Notes under the pieces: model-generated
What the model saw: the letters and a program-made list of their open reading frames with translations, nothing else
What the model was told of the DNA's origin: nothing
Databases searched by the model: none
Part shown: one piece after another, positions 8,920 through 17,487 of the stretch
Layout of the letters: each line of letters starts with the position of its first letter
Position numbering within the stretch: the first letter of the stretch is position 1
DNA from: VXYL01 sp965243175
GTDB lineage: Bacteria; Pseudomonadota; Gammaproteobacteria; Pseudomonadales; Azotimanducaceae
Length of the DNA: 64,000 nt
Assembly (NCBI GenBank): GCA_965243175.1
Contig: OZ251532.1
Span: forward strand, 4,154,001 to 4,218,000
Direction: 5' to 3'
Translations under genes and position numbers: made by a program

Positions 8920-10296
8920 ATGGCCAAGCGCTTTCCGAACCAAGGCGGCGCCTCGAGTTCGAACCCGTCGCCCGTGCTCCGCTGGGCGGTCTCCAAGGTC
9001 CTGGGGCGCATCGCAAGCGCGGCCTACGTGGACGCTCGGCGCGACAAAGCCGAACGGGCGCGGCGCAAGGCCGGGGAGCGGCACGTGGTGGAGTACTTCC
9101 ATCAGGTCGACGACGGTTACAGCCACTTGGCGGCGCAGCTCCTGGCGCCGCTTCAAGAGGCGTACGACATCGACCTCGTCTGCCACCTCGTGCCAGCGCC
9201 GAGCGGCCCCAACGCGCCGGAACCGGAACTGCTCTCCAAGCTCTCCGCCTACGACGCGGCGCTCGTCGCGCCACACTACGGATTGCGCTTCGGCAACAGT
9301 TCCGTTCCCGACAAAGAGCTTGTTGACGCCGCGCTCGGTGCGCTTGCGGCGACAGGCGCGGATTTCGCGCAACTGGCGCCGCGTCTCGGCCATGCCGTTT
9401 GGAGCGGTTCCCGCGACGCCATGCAGGCGGCGACGCAAGGCCGCGAGACGGCGGACGGCGAGGCGGTTCAACGCGCGCTTGCCGCCGGGGCAGCGCGGCG
9501 CGAGCAACTCGGCCACTACAGCGGCGCGATGTTCCACTACGGCAAGGAGTGGTACTGGGGCGTGGACCGGCTCTACCACTTGGAGCGGCGGTTGACGGAA
9601 CTGGGCGCGAGGAAATCGGATGGTGGCCCGCTTGCGCCGCGCCCGGAAGTGGCGGTGCCGTCGGGTCGGGACCAAGCTGTTCCCAGCGCACAGGCGAAAG
9701 CGCCGACGTTGGAGTTCTACCCTTCCATACGCAGCCCATACACGGCGATTGCCTTCGACCGCACGGTGGACCTCGCGACGCGAACCGGCGTGAACTTGGT
9801 CGTCCGCCCGGTGTTGCCGATGGTGATGCGCGGCGTTCCGGCGACCCGCGCCAAGGGCGTCTACATCTTCACGGACTCGGCGCGGGAGGCTCGGGCGCTG
9901 GGCATGGACTGGGGCCCGTTCTACGATCCCATTGGCAAGCCGGTGGAACGCTGCTACTCGCTCTACCCTTGGGCCGTCCAGCAAGGGCGCGGCACGGAAC
10001 TGCTGAGCGCGTTTCTGCGCGCCGCGTTCTTCGAAGGCGTACACACGAACAACGACGCTGGCCTGCGCCACGTCGTCGAGAACACTGGTTTGGACTGGCA
10101 GGAGGCGCGGTCGCACTTGGGCGACGCGGCGTGGGAAAACGAAATCGAAGCCAATCGCCGCGCCATGTACGAACTCGGCCTGTGGGGCGTGCCGAGCTAC
10201 CGCCTGATCGATGCCAACGGCGAGACCGCACTGGCCGTTTGGGGCCAGGACCGGCTGTGGCTGGTGAGCCGGGAGATCGAGCGGCTGCTGTCCTAG
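8920..10296 (+). CDS. tandem DsbA-like/HCCA-isomerase-like protein
   Basis: A protein of 458 residues starting at ATG 8920, with a GAGGGG ribosome site five bases upstream (an upstream in-frame TTG is less likely). It seems to contain two thioredoxin-like DsbA-family domains, about residues 40-225 and 240-458. Neither has the CxxC expected of a disulfide oxidase: the first begins VEYFHQVDDGYSHLAAQLL and the second LEFYPSIRSPYTAIAFD. The S-P-Y arrangement is like that of 2-hydroxychromene-2-carboxylate isomerases, which use glutathione. A glutathione-dependent isomerase or lyase role is therefore likelier than oxidase. No signal peptide, so cytoplasmic. Its stop overlaps that of the convergent membrane gene by 4 bp. 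Confidence 0.65.
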   Translation: MAKRFPNQGGASSSNPSPVLRWAVSKVLGRIASAAYVDARRDKAERARRKAGERHVVEYFHQVDDGYSHLAAQLLAPLQEAYDIDLVCHLVPAPSGPNAPEPELLSKLSAYDAALVAPHYGLRFGNSSVPDKELVDAALGALAATGADFAQLAPRLGHAVWSGSRDAMQAATQGRETADGEAVQRALAAGAARREQLGHYSGAMFHYGKEWYWGVDRLYHLERRLTELGARKSDGGPLAPRPEVAVPSGRDQAVPSAQAKAPTLEFYPSIRSPYTAIAFDRTVDLATRTGVNLVVRPVLPMVMRGVPATRAKGVYIFTDSAREARALGMDWGPFYDPIGKPVERCYSLYPWAVQQGRGTELLSAFLRAAFFEGVHTNNDAGLRHVVENTGLDWQEARSHLGDAAWENEIEANRRAMYELGLWGVPSYRLIDANGETALAVWGQDRLWLVSREIERLLS

Positions 10297-10943
10297 CCAC
10301 TCCTTCGCGGCAGAAACCTGTCCGCGAGGGCCGCGACGGCAACCAGAGCGAACAACAGCAACAGGCGCGGGTCGCTGAAGTAGAGCGTCGGTTCGACCGG
10401 ATAGGCGATGGTCTTCTCCAACGCCGCGACCTTGAACTCGTGCTCGCCCGAGAACGCGGGCGCAAGGCCGATTTCCAGCAAGTCCCGTCGGCTGCGGTAG
10501 CGCACGAGGCCGAAGCTGGTCCACCGTTCCGCAGTCGGCAAGTCCTCGACGCCGGCCATGTCCATCGCCTCGAAGATGGCGTCGCCGGCGAGCGCCGGAT
10601 GGCAGGCGCGGCTGAGGAGTTCGGGAATCATGTGATCCATGTAGCGCGCCATGAGCGCAGCCGCGGATTCCCCCGCCGGTACGCCTGGCCCGGCCTTGGG
10701 CGTCGCGGCCAAGTCGATGACGTTCACCATCAGGAACTGCCCGCCGTCGTCCTCCTCCATGAAGCGGCGGAGATTGGCGATGCGTTCCGGCGCACTGTCG
10801 TTGACGCGCATCGCGTCCAGGAAACCTTCGATTTCGTCATCCGAAAGCGGCCCGCCGGTGTTCGTGTACCACCAGCAGAAAACGGCGTAGACGAGCGCGC
10901 TTGCGAACCAGAGGACCGCGCTGCGCTTCGTTCCCTTGTCCAT
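10293..10943 (-). CDS. hypothetical membrane protein
   Basis: A protein of 216 residues from ATG 10943 (MDKGTKRSAVLWFASALVY). A longer upstream reading exists but is not protein-like. One hydrophobic segment lies at about residues 8-24 and another near the C-terminus (LLLLFALVAVAAL), leaving a central domain of about 150 residues probably outside the membrane. That domain carries GGQFLMVNVIDLAA and FGLVRYRSRRDLLEI segments faintly like dimeric alpha-beta barrel (DUF1330-type) proteins; this is tentative. It is divergent from the sulfatase gene, sharing a 133-bp spacer, and convergent with the DsbA-like gene. I do not recognise a function. Confidence 0.55.
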   Translation of the reverse strand: MDKGTKRSAVLWFASALVYAVFCWWYTNTGGPLSDDEIEGFLDAMRVNDSAPERIANLRRFMEEDDGGQFLMVNVIDLAATPKAGPGVPAGESAAALMARYMDHMIPELLSRACHPALAGDAIFEAMDMAGVEDLPTAERWTSFGLVRYRSRRDLLEIGLAPAFSGEHEFKVAALEKTIAYPVEPTLYFSDPRLLLLFALVAVAALADRFLPRRSG

Positions 10944-11076
10944 CGCCTGTGCCCTCCTCGGCCGAGCCGCCCCAAGAGCCAAAGAGCATAGCAAGGCACT
11001 GCCCAAAGCCGGCTTGCAGCCCATGCGCGTCCACGACGACAATGGCGCGGCGTTGGAACGACGCGGGGAGGGACGG

Positions 11077-12753
11077 ATGAAGAAAGCCGGCGTGGCGTTG
11101 GTGGTCGTGGCGCTGCTGGCGTTCCTCGCCTACAGCTGTCGGCTGGAACTGCTGATTGCCGCGGCGCCGATCGTGAACGACATCCGCGAGCCGATAGCGC
11201 CGCACAGGCCAATCGTCTGGCAGCGCGGGCCGGCGAAGCCGCTCTCGCCGCCGGGCGAGAGGCCGCCGAACGTGGTGCTCATTCTCGCCGACGACCTCGG
11301 CTTCAACGACGTCTCCCTGCACAGCGGCCGGACGCTACCCGACGGTACGCCGACGACGCCGAACATCGACGCCATCGCCAGGGCCGGCGTCTCCTTCCGC
11401 AACGGCTACGCGGCGAACGCGGTCTGCGCGCCATCCCGCGCCGCCATCATGACCGGGCGCTACTCCACCCGTTTCGGGTTCGAGTTCACGCCGTTCTTCA
11501 GCATCGGCGTGACCATCATCGACTGGATGCAGCAAAGCAGCTCCAACCCCTTGCGCACGGTGATTCATCACGATCTCGCGGCGGCGTTGCCGCCAATGGC
11601 GGAGCTGGGGATGCCGGCGAGCGAGATCACGTTGGCGGAAACGATGGGAGCGGCTGGCTACCAGACCGCGCACGTCGGCAAGTGGCACCTCGGCGGCACC
11701 GGCGAGATGCGCCCGGAACGCCAAGGCTTCGACGACAGCCTGGACATGTCGAGCGGCCTGTACCTGCCGACCGACTCGGCGGAAGTGGTCAACGCCAAGC
11801 TCGACTTCAGCCCCATCGACAAGATGGTCTGGGCCTCGATGCGCTACGCCGCGAGGTTCAACGGCAGCGAGATGTTCGCGCCGAGCGGCTATCTCACCGA
11901 CTACTACACGGACGAAGCGGTGCGCGTGATCGAGGCCAATCGCCACCACCCGTTCCTCCTCTACCTGTCGCACTGGGCGCCGCATACGCCGCTGCAGGCG
12001 AGCCGTGCGGACTACGACGCGCTCGCCCACATCGAAGACCACGCCGAGCGGGTCTACGCGGCCATGATTCGGGCATTGGACAGAGGCGTCGGCCGGGTAA
12101 TGGACGCGCTGCGCGAGAACGGCCTGGAGGAGAACACGCTGGTGATCTTCACCAGCGACAACGGCGCCGCCGGCTATCTGGGCCTGGCGGACGTCAACAG
12201 CCCCTACCGCGGTTGGAAGCTCACGCTGTTCGAGGGCGGCATCAAGGTGCCGTTCTTCATGCAGTGGCCGGCCAGAATCGCGCCCGGAACGGTCTTCGAC
12301 GATCCGGTCGCGCACTTGGACGTCTTCGCCACCGCGTCCGCAGCAGCAGGCGCCGCGCTGCCCGACGACCGCGTCATCGACGGCGTGGACCTGCTGCCGT
12401 TCCTCGACGGCGAGGCCGAAGGCCGCCCGCACGAGACGCTGTTCTGGCGCCAAGGCCACCATCAGGCGGTGCGCCACGGCGACTGGAAGCTCACCGTCAG
12501 CGAGCGGGAGACGCAAGCCGAGCGCGAAACCAAGCGCTGGCTGTTCGATCTGGCGACCGATCCCACGGAGCAGCACGACTTGGCCGCGCAGCTGCCGGAG
12601 CGGGTGGCCGAGTTGCAGGTGCTGCTCGACGCACACAACGCGCAGCAGGCGGAGCCGATGTGGCCGAGCGTTGTCGACGGCCCGCAGCTGATCGACAAGA
12701 CCGAAGCGGAGAGCTACAGCCTAGGCGACGAGTACATCTACTTTCCCAATTGA
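11077..12753 (+). CDS. sulfatase, formylglycine type
   Basis: A protein of 558 residues from ATG 11077, with a GGGGAGGG ribosome site. The N-terminus has a hydrophobic segment ending in LLAFLAYSC, which could be a signal anchor or an imperfect lipobox, so the enzyme is probably exported. The alkaline-phosphatase-superfamily sulfatase fold is clear: metal ligands in LILADDLGFND (Asp72-Asp73), the CAPSR signature at residues 117-121 whose Cys would become formylglycine, GKWHLG further on and TSDNGAAGY in the C-terminal half. It should hydrolyse a sulfate ester. No dedicated maturase gene is seen nearby. Arylsulfatase is the usual label, but carbohydrate sulfates are equally possible substrates. 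Confidence 0.9.
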   Translation: MKKAGVALVVVALLAFLAYSCRLELLIAAAPIVNDIREPIAPHRPIVWQRGPAKPLSPPGERPPNVVLILADDLGFNDVSLHSGRTLPDGTPTTPNIDAIARAGVSFRNGYAANAVCAPSRAAIMTGRYSTRFGFEFTPFFSIGVTIIDWMQQSSSNPLRTVIHHDLAAALPPMAELGMPASEITLAETMGAAGYQTAHVGKWHLGGTGEMRPERQGFDDSLDMSSGLYLPTDSAEVVNAKLDFSPIDKMVWASMRYAARFNGSEMFAPSGYLTDYYTDEAVRVIEANRHHPFLLYLSHWAPHTPLQASRADYDALAHIEDHAERVYAAMIRALDRGVGRVMDALRENGLEENTLVIFTSDNGAAGYLGLADVNSPYRGWKLTLFEGGIKVPFFMQWPARIAPGTVFDDPVAHLDVFATASAAAGAALPDDRVIDGVDLLPFLDGEAEGRPHETLFWRQGHHQAVRHGDWKLTVSERETQAERETKRWLFDLATDPTEQHDLAAQLPERVAELQVLLDAHNAQQAEPMWPSVVDGPQLIDKTEAESYSLGDEYIYFPN

Positions 12754-12817
12754 CCGGAGCGGAGTTGGCGCTGCCAGGCGGTTGCGCCAGGCAGCCGCTT
12801 CGCCTACTGTTTCCGCC

Positions 12818-13420
12818 ATGCCAAGCAGCGACAAGAACCGCGGTCTGCACGCCGCGCTGCACGAGAGCGACCACCGCGCTCGGTGCCTCGCGCTGCGCGA
12901 GCTGTGTCCGTGCCGCAACAACCGCGCCCGCGACCTCGCGCTCTGGCGCGACATCTTCAAGCGAGCGCGCCACGGCGGCCGACGGGAACGCGGCGCCGCC
13001 GCGCACGCCATCGGCACTCTCACCGAGAAGGCGAAGACGAGCGACGAGTGGCGCAGCCTGCTGCACGACCTCCGCGACGACCTCGACGACCTGCTTCGCG
13101 ACCCGCGAGCATCGCAGCAGGTCCTCGGCACGATGAAGCGCCACGGCCACGCCCATCGCGGCGCGGCGCGCAAGAACTACCGACGCCGGCGCCGTTTGCT
13201 GGACTTGGCGACGCCCGAAGAACTGGCGGCGTGGGTGAACGAGCGCTGGCAAGTGCCGAAGGCGCAAGCCCTCACCGCGAACGACGCGGGCGTGCGCCGC
13301 CTCTGGCACTGGCTCCGCCACCGAGTGGACTTCCAGCCGGAACGCGGCACCAAGGAAGCCGAGCTGGCCAAGCGCGCCGCCCGCTACCTGCCGGAGCTGC
13401 TGCAGAAACAAGCGGCCTGA
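12818..13420 (+). CDS. hypothetical basic helical protein
   Basis: A protein of 200 residues from ATG 12818 (MPSSDKNRGLHAALHES), 64 bp after the sulfatase stop, so possibly co-transcribed. It is strongly helical and rich in Arg and Leu, with two segments whose spacing recalls HEAT-type helical repeats, and a very basic stretch around residues 125-137 (KNYRRRRRLLD). No membrane segment and no catalytic motif are visible. DNA or RNA binding is possible from the charge, but I do not recognise the family. Confidence 0.5.
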   Translation: MPSSDKNRGLHAALHESDHRARCLALRELCPCRNNRARDLALWRDIFKRARHGGRRERGAAAHAIGTLTEKAKTSDEWRSLLHDLRDDLDDLLRDPRASQQVLGTMKRHGHAHRGAARKNYRRRRRLLDLATPEELAAWVNERWQVPKAQALTANDAGVRRLWHWLRHRVDFQPERGTKEAELAKRAARYLPELLQKQAA

Positions 13421-13552
13421 AAGGGCCGGCTCGCAACCCACCGAAGGCGCTCCCAGGAGCAGAGCACGACCGCTGCCGCCAGCCGGAAGCGTGGTCTCTC
13501 GTGCGGTCAAGGACGTGGACAAGTTCCATGTCAAGAAAGGTACGCGCACTGA

Positions 13553-13569
13553 GATAACGACGTATTATC
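13553..13569 (+). promoter_or_regulatory. possible promoter/operator of the fic gene
   Basis: GATAA and TTATC form a short dyad around a 7-nt spacer, and the right half overlaps a TATTAT that could serve as a -10 box at 13563-13568. It lies 35 bp before the fic ATG in the 183-bp gap after the basic protein gene. No convincing -35 box is seen. The stretch is AT-rich against a GC-rich background. Confidence 0.35.
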
Positions 13570-13603
13570 AATAGCTAACGGAGATCAGATCTGGACAAGA
13601 TCG

Positions 13604-14782
13604 ATGACAACCCGAAGGCCATACCAGAACACGCACCCGTGGCTCACCTTCCAAATCGACCTGCGCCGACTGACGCACCACGATTGGCTTGCCCTCGGTC
13701 GCGCAGCCGCCGACTGTTCGCAAGTCGCCGCCGCGCCGTTGGCGCCGCAAGTCTCCGAGACCATTCACCAGCTCTACTTGGCGAAAGGCGCCCTCGCGAC
13801 CACGGCCATCGAGGGCAACACGCTCTCCGAGGAAGAGGCGCTCGCGGCGGTGGCGGGCAGCCTCGACCTGCCTCCCTCTCGCCAATACCTGAAACGCGAG
13901 ATAGACAACATCGTCGCCGCCTGCAACGAACTGGTCGCGGAACTGGAGGCGGAGCGCCGCATCCCGATCACGGTCGAGCGCTTGAGGCGCATGAACGCCC
14001 TCGTCCTCGACGGCTTGGACGTGGACGACCAAGTGGCGCCGGGCCGGGTGCGGACCGTGAACGTGTCGGTCGGCCGCTACCGCTGTCCGGAGGGGCGCGA
14101 CGCCGAGTTCCTCGTGGAGCGCCTATGCACCATGCTGGATGACATGAGCGCGCCGGACATCGACGAGACCGCGTTCGCGATCCTCAAGGCCGTCTTCGCG
14201 CACGTCTACTTCGTGTGGATCCACCCCTTCGGCGACGGCAATGGCCGCACGGCCCGCCTAGTGGAACTGGCCATCCTGCTCGAAGCCGGCCTGCCGCAAC
14301 CCACCTGCCACCTGCTCAGCAACCACTACAACCTGACGCGAACGAGCTACTACCGGGAACTCGAACGCGCCAGCCAACAGCCGAACGGCATCTACGGCTT
14401 CGTCGCCTACGCACTGCGCGGCTTCGCCGACGGCTTGACCGAACAGCTCGCCATGATCCGCCAGCACCAGTGGGAGGTGGCGTGGGTGCATTTCGTCCAC
14501 GAGCAGTTCCGCGCCCCGCGCAGCCCAACGGACCGACGACGACGCTCGCTCGCCCTGGCGCTCTCGTCGCGCACCGCCCCGGTGGCGTTCGCCGACCTGC
14601 CCGGCCTCTCTCCCGATGTAGCGCGAGCCTACGCCAGCCTCTCTCGCCGCACCTTGATCCGCGACGTGCAAGCGCTCGTGCAACGTCGGCTGCTGATCGA
14701 CGACGGCACCACGCTCCGCGTCAACCGCGAACACATTCTGGCCTTCCTGCCGTGGCGGCATGGCGCGGTGGATCGGGGATGA
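13604..14782 (+). CDS. Fic-domain protein, class II (N-terminal inhibitory helix)
   Basis: A protein of 392 residues. The catalytic Fic motif HPFGDGNGRTAR is intact at residues 206-217 (His207), so it should transfer AMP or another nucleotide moiety to a hydroxyl side chain on a target protein. The N-terminal TTAIEGN at residues 66-72 fits the (S/T)xxxE(G/N) inhibitory motif, whose Glu clamps the active site; being N-terminal makes this class II and self-regulated. The last 100 residues look like a winged helix (FADLPGLSPDVARAYASL...). This Fic-plus-winged-helix architecture is common in bacteria, and a separate antitoxin is not needed. No signal peptide. Confidence 0.9.
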   Translation: MTTRRPYQNTHPWLTFQIDLRRLTHHDWLALGRAAADCSQVAAAPLAPQVSETIHQLYLAKGALATTAIEGNTLSEEEALAAVAGSLDLPPSRQYLKREIDNIVAACNELVAELEAERRIPITVERLRRMNALVLDGLDVDDQVAPGRVRTVNVSVGRYRCPEGRDAEFLVERLCTMLDDMSAPDIDETAFAILKAVFAHVYFVWIHPFGDGNGRTARLVELAILLEAGLPQPTCHLLSNHYNLTRTSYYRELERASQQPNGIYGFVAYALRGFADGLTEQLAMIRQHQWEVAWVHFVHEQFRAPRSPTDRRRRSLALALSSRTAPVAFADLPGLSPDVARAYASLSRRTLIRDVQALVQRRLLIDDGTTLRVNREHILAFLPWRHGAVDRG

Positions 14783-14840
14783 GGCGGGGTGCTCGGCGGC
14801 CTCGGCGAGACGCTGCGATTGACGAAAACGCGACGCAGCC

Positions 14841-14887
14841 TTGACCAACGCATCGGAGAGCGCCTACATTGGGCGCTTGTTGCCCAA
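14841..14887 (+). promoter_or_regulatory. probable sigma-70 promoter with dyad, methyltransferase gene
   Basis: TTGACC (14841-14846) and TACATT (14865-14870) are separated by 18 bp. Overlapping the -10 and the start region is an inverted repeat TTGGGC/GCCCAA (14869-14874 and 14882-14887) with a 7-nt spacer, which could be a repressor site. The -35 coincides with an in-frame TTG, which argues against translation beginning there and for ATG 14901. Confidence 0.5.
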
Positions 14888-14900
14888 CCGAGCCGAGGCC

Positions 14901-15683
14901 ATGTCCGCAGTGGCCAAGAAACGCAAGTCGCCGGATGGTCGGGCGACGAACGACCTCGTGTTCAGCGCCCACATGGGGTCGAACGACGATGTGTTCCCCC
15001 ACGTGCTCTCGCTCTACGTAGCGCGGGGAAGCACCGTCGCGGACGTGACGCATGGCAAAGGCGTGTTCTGGCGCAACGTGCCGCCGGACATGTTCCAACT
15101 CCTCCCCTCGGACGCCGCCACCGGCACGGACTGTCGAGAACTGCCCTACGATGACGGCGCCATCGATTGCGTCGTGTTCGACCCTCCCTACATGCACACG
15201 CCGGGCGGAACCGCACACGTCAACCACCAGAACTACGAGAGCTACTACAGGAACAACAACGGCTCAACGGGATCGAACAAGAAGTACCACGAGGCCGTTC
15301 TCGACCTCTACTACACGGCAGCGCGCGAGGCGTGGCGCGTCCTGCGGGAGGGCGGCGTGTACATCGTCAAATGCCAGGACGAAGTGTGTGCCAACATCCA
15401 GCGCTTCACCCACGTCGAACTCATCAACGAGCTGTCGACCTACGGCTTCGTGGCCGAGGACATGTTCGTCGTCGTGAGAACAAGCAAGCCAGGCGTCAGC
15501 AGAATGTTGAGGCAGGCGCATGCGCGCAAGAACCACTCCTACTTCCTCGTGTTTCTCAAGCGCTCCGGAAAGCAACGATGGACCGGACTGGAGCGCCGTT
15601 TCGAGCCGGATGCGGTTGGCTCTGGGCAACGCAGGGGCACCGGCGCTAACGTGCGGCCTCTGTTCCAGCAGGGAGATCGCTGA
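14901..15683 (+). CDS. solitary DNA methyltransferase (DPPY)
   Basis: A protein of 260 residues from ATG 14901. It has a motif X/I region SAHMGSNDDVFPHVLSLYV followed by VADVTHGKGVFW in place of the usual FxGxG, then the catalytic DPPY within VVFDPPYMHTPGG, a late VLREGGVYIVKCQDE strand and a conserved VSRMLRQAHARKNHSYFLVF end. This pattern belongs to a known group of amino-DNA methyltransferases (N6-adenine or N4-cytosine) found in phages and as orphans in chromosomes. No restriction endonuclease or specificity subunit is adjacent: neighbours are fic and gap. It may act in epigenetic control or in protection from restriction. The recognition site cannot be read from sequence. Confidence 0.8.
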   Translation: MSAVAKKRKSPDGRATNDLVFSAHMGSNDDVFPHVLSLYVARGSTVADVTHGKGVFWRNVPPDMFQLLPSDAATGTDCRELPYDDGAIDCVVFDPPYMHTPGGTAHVNHQNYESYYRNNNGSTGSNKKYHEAVLDLYYTAAREAWRVLREGGVYIVKCQDEVCANIQRFTHVELINELSTYGFVAEDMFVVVRTSKPGVSRMLRQAHARKNHSYFLVFLKRSGKQRWTGLERRFEPDAVGSGQRRGTGANVRPLFQQGDR

Positions 15684-15863
15684 TCGGCTTGATGTTGATG
15701 CGGGAAAGGAGATGTAGCGTCCTCTCCCAAGGCGCAGCAGGACGGTCGGCCACGACCACGGGCGCCTGAGGAAGCGTCGAGGCCAGTACGCTTGTCCGCC
15801 TGCCGAGGCTCCGGCAGAGACGGGTTCGGCGAGACGCCCTCGATGGCCATATTTCGAGGCGCC

Positions 15864-15911
15864 CCTCGGCGCCGCAGGTGGCTATAATCGCGGCCACCTG
15901 CCGCACCGAGG
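15864..15911 (+). promoter_or_regulatory. 19-bp dyad around a perfect -10 box upstream of gap
   Basis: A TATAAT hexamer (15883-15888) sits in the 10-bp spacer of a large inverted repeat: CCTCGGCGCCGCAGGTGGC (15864-15882) and GCCACCTGCCGCACCGAGG (15893-15911), matching at 17 of 19 positions. No -35 box is obvious, which fits an activator- or repressor-controlled promoter. The right arm ends in the GAGG ribosome site for gap. The remainder of the spacer back to 15684 shows nothing recognisable. Confidence 0.6.
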
Positions 15912-15919
15912 TCTTCGCC

Positions 15920-17422
15920 GTGGCACTGCCCAATCTCAACGACTACTTCCCGGACTGGAAGGAGCGCGAAGCGCTTGCCGAGGCGATGATTCCGATCATC
16001 GGGCGGCTGTATCGCAAGAACGTGGTCGTGTACTGCTACGGGCGGGCGCTCTACAACAAGAGCGTCACGGACATCATGAAGGCGCATCGCTTCGTGCGCC
16101 AGGTGGCGCAGAACGAGCTCTCGGAGTTCGAGAGCTATCCGATTCTGGAGGCGATGGCGCAGCTGGACATCGGCACCTCCCATGTCGACGTGGGGCTGCT
16201 GGCGGTAGACTACATGGAGCAGGTGGCGAAGGGCGAGACGTTGACGCCCCTCGACTACACCCGCGAAGCCTGCGGAGACGTGATCGGGCGCCACGTGCAG
16301 CCGCTCTCCAAGCCCCGCGACATCGTCCTGTTCGGCTTCGGGCGCATCGGCCGGCTGTTGGCGCGGCTGCTGATCGAGAAGACCGGCAGCGGCGATCAGC
16401 TGCGGCTGCGCGCCATCGTGCTGCGGCCGGGCAGCCCCGGCGATCTGGGCAAGCGCGCCGCGCTGCTGCGGCGGGATTCCGTGCATGGGCCGTTCCGCGG
16501 CACCATCCGCGTGGACGAGGAGAACCAGTGCCTGATCGCGAACGGCAACGTCGTACGCGTGATCTATGCCAGCGATCGGTCGACGATCGACTACACCAGC
16601 CACGGCATCGAAGACGCCTTGCTGATCGACAACTCCGGGCGCTGGCGCGACCATGCCGGGCTGAGCGCCCACCTACAGTCCAAAGGCGTCTCGCGGGTGC
16701 TGCTGACGGCACCTGGCAAGGCTGGCGTGCGCAACATCGTCTCCGGCGTGAACTCGCATCTGGTCACCAACGAGGACGGCGTGCTCGCCTGCGGTTCCTG
16801 CACCACCAACGCCATCGTGCCGGTGCTCAAGGCCGTCCATGACCGCTGGGGCATCGCCCACGGCCACATGGAGACCATCCACGCCTACACGCCGGACCAG
16901 AACCTGCACGACAACTACCACAAGAGCGACCGGCGGGGCCGCAGCGCTCCCCTCAACATGGTCATCACCGAGACCGGCGCGTCGAAGGCGGTCACCGAAC
17001 TGCTGCCCGAACTGGACGGCAAGCTCACCGGCAGCGCCATTCGCGTGCCGACGCCCGACGTCTCGCTCGCCGTGCTGAACCTCACCCTCATGCGCGAAAC
17101 CAGCCGCGACGAAGTGAACACTTACCTACGCGATACGGCCCTCTACTCTTCGCTGCAACGGCAGATCGACTACACCTCTTCCCGGGAGCGCGTGTCCAGC
17201 GATTTCATCGGCAACCGCCACGCCTGCGCCATCGACGGCGGCGCCACCTTGGCGAACGGCAACCGGGCCGTGCTCTACGCCTGGTACGACAACGAGTTCG
17301 GCTACGCCTGCCAGGTCGTGCGCGTGGCGCAGAAGTGGGCGGGCATTCGCTATCCGCTGATTCCCGGCGACGTGGCGCGCACCGGCTTCGACGAGCTGCG
17401 CACACCCGTGGCGGCGGGCTGA
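15920..17422 (+). CDS. gap: glyceraldehyde-3-phosphate dehydrogenase, long form
   Basis: A protein of 500 residues, read from GTG 15920 (MALPNLNDYFPDW) because the upstream frame overlaps the promoter. The GAPDH core begins near residue 133 with the NAD-binding VLFGFGRIGRLL and includes SGVN, the catalytic Cys294 in ACGSCTTN, HAYTPDQNLHDNYHKS and the C-terminal WYDNEFGYA. The core alone has the usual size (about 335 residues); the first 130 or so are an extension typical of a long GAPDH branch in proteobacteria and Bacteroidetes. It interconverts glyceraldehyde 3-phosphate and 1,3-bisphosphoglycerate in the cytoplasm. The long branch is often assigned to gluconeogenesis, but direction and NAD/NADP choice are not decided by sequence here. 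Confidence 0.93.
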   Translation: MALPNLNDYFPDWKEREALAEAMIPIIGRLYRKNVVVYCYGRALYNKSVTDIMKAHRFVRQVAQNELSEFESYPILEAMAQLDIGTSHVDVGLLAVDYMEQVAKGETLTPLDYTREACGDVIGRHVQPLSKPRDIVLFGFGRIGRLLARLLIEKTGSGDQLRLRAIVLRPGSPGDLGKRAALLRRDSVHGPFRGTIRVDEENQCLIANGNVVRVIYASDRSTIDYTSHGIEDALLIDNSGRWRDHAGLSAHLQSKGVSRVLLTAPGKAGVRNIVSGVNSHLVTNEDGVLACGSCTTNAIVPVLKAVHDRWGIAHGHMETIHAYTPDQNLHDNYHKSDRRGRSAPLNMVITETGASKAVTELLPELDGKLTGSAIRVPTPDVSLAVLNLTLMRETSRDEVNTYLRDTALYSSLQRQIDYTSSRERVSSDFIGNRHACAIDGGATLANGNRAVLYAWYDNEFGYACQVVRVAQKWAGIRYPLIPGDVARTGFDELRTPVAAG

Positions 17423-17487
17423 CGCCCCTCCACCTCGTTGCCGGGCAGCAGCAAGCGAACGCCGACCGCTCGCCACAAGGACGAACC

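Noticed and set aside
14841..14900. Start of the methyltransferase at TTG 14841
   Set aside because: The TTG is the -35 of a good promoter and the added residues have no conserved sequence; ATG 14901 is preferred.
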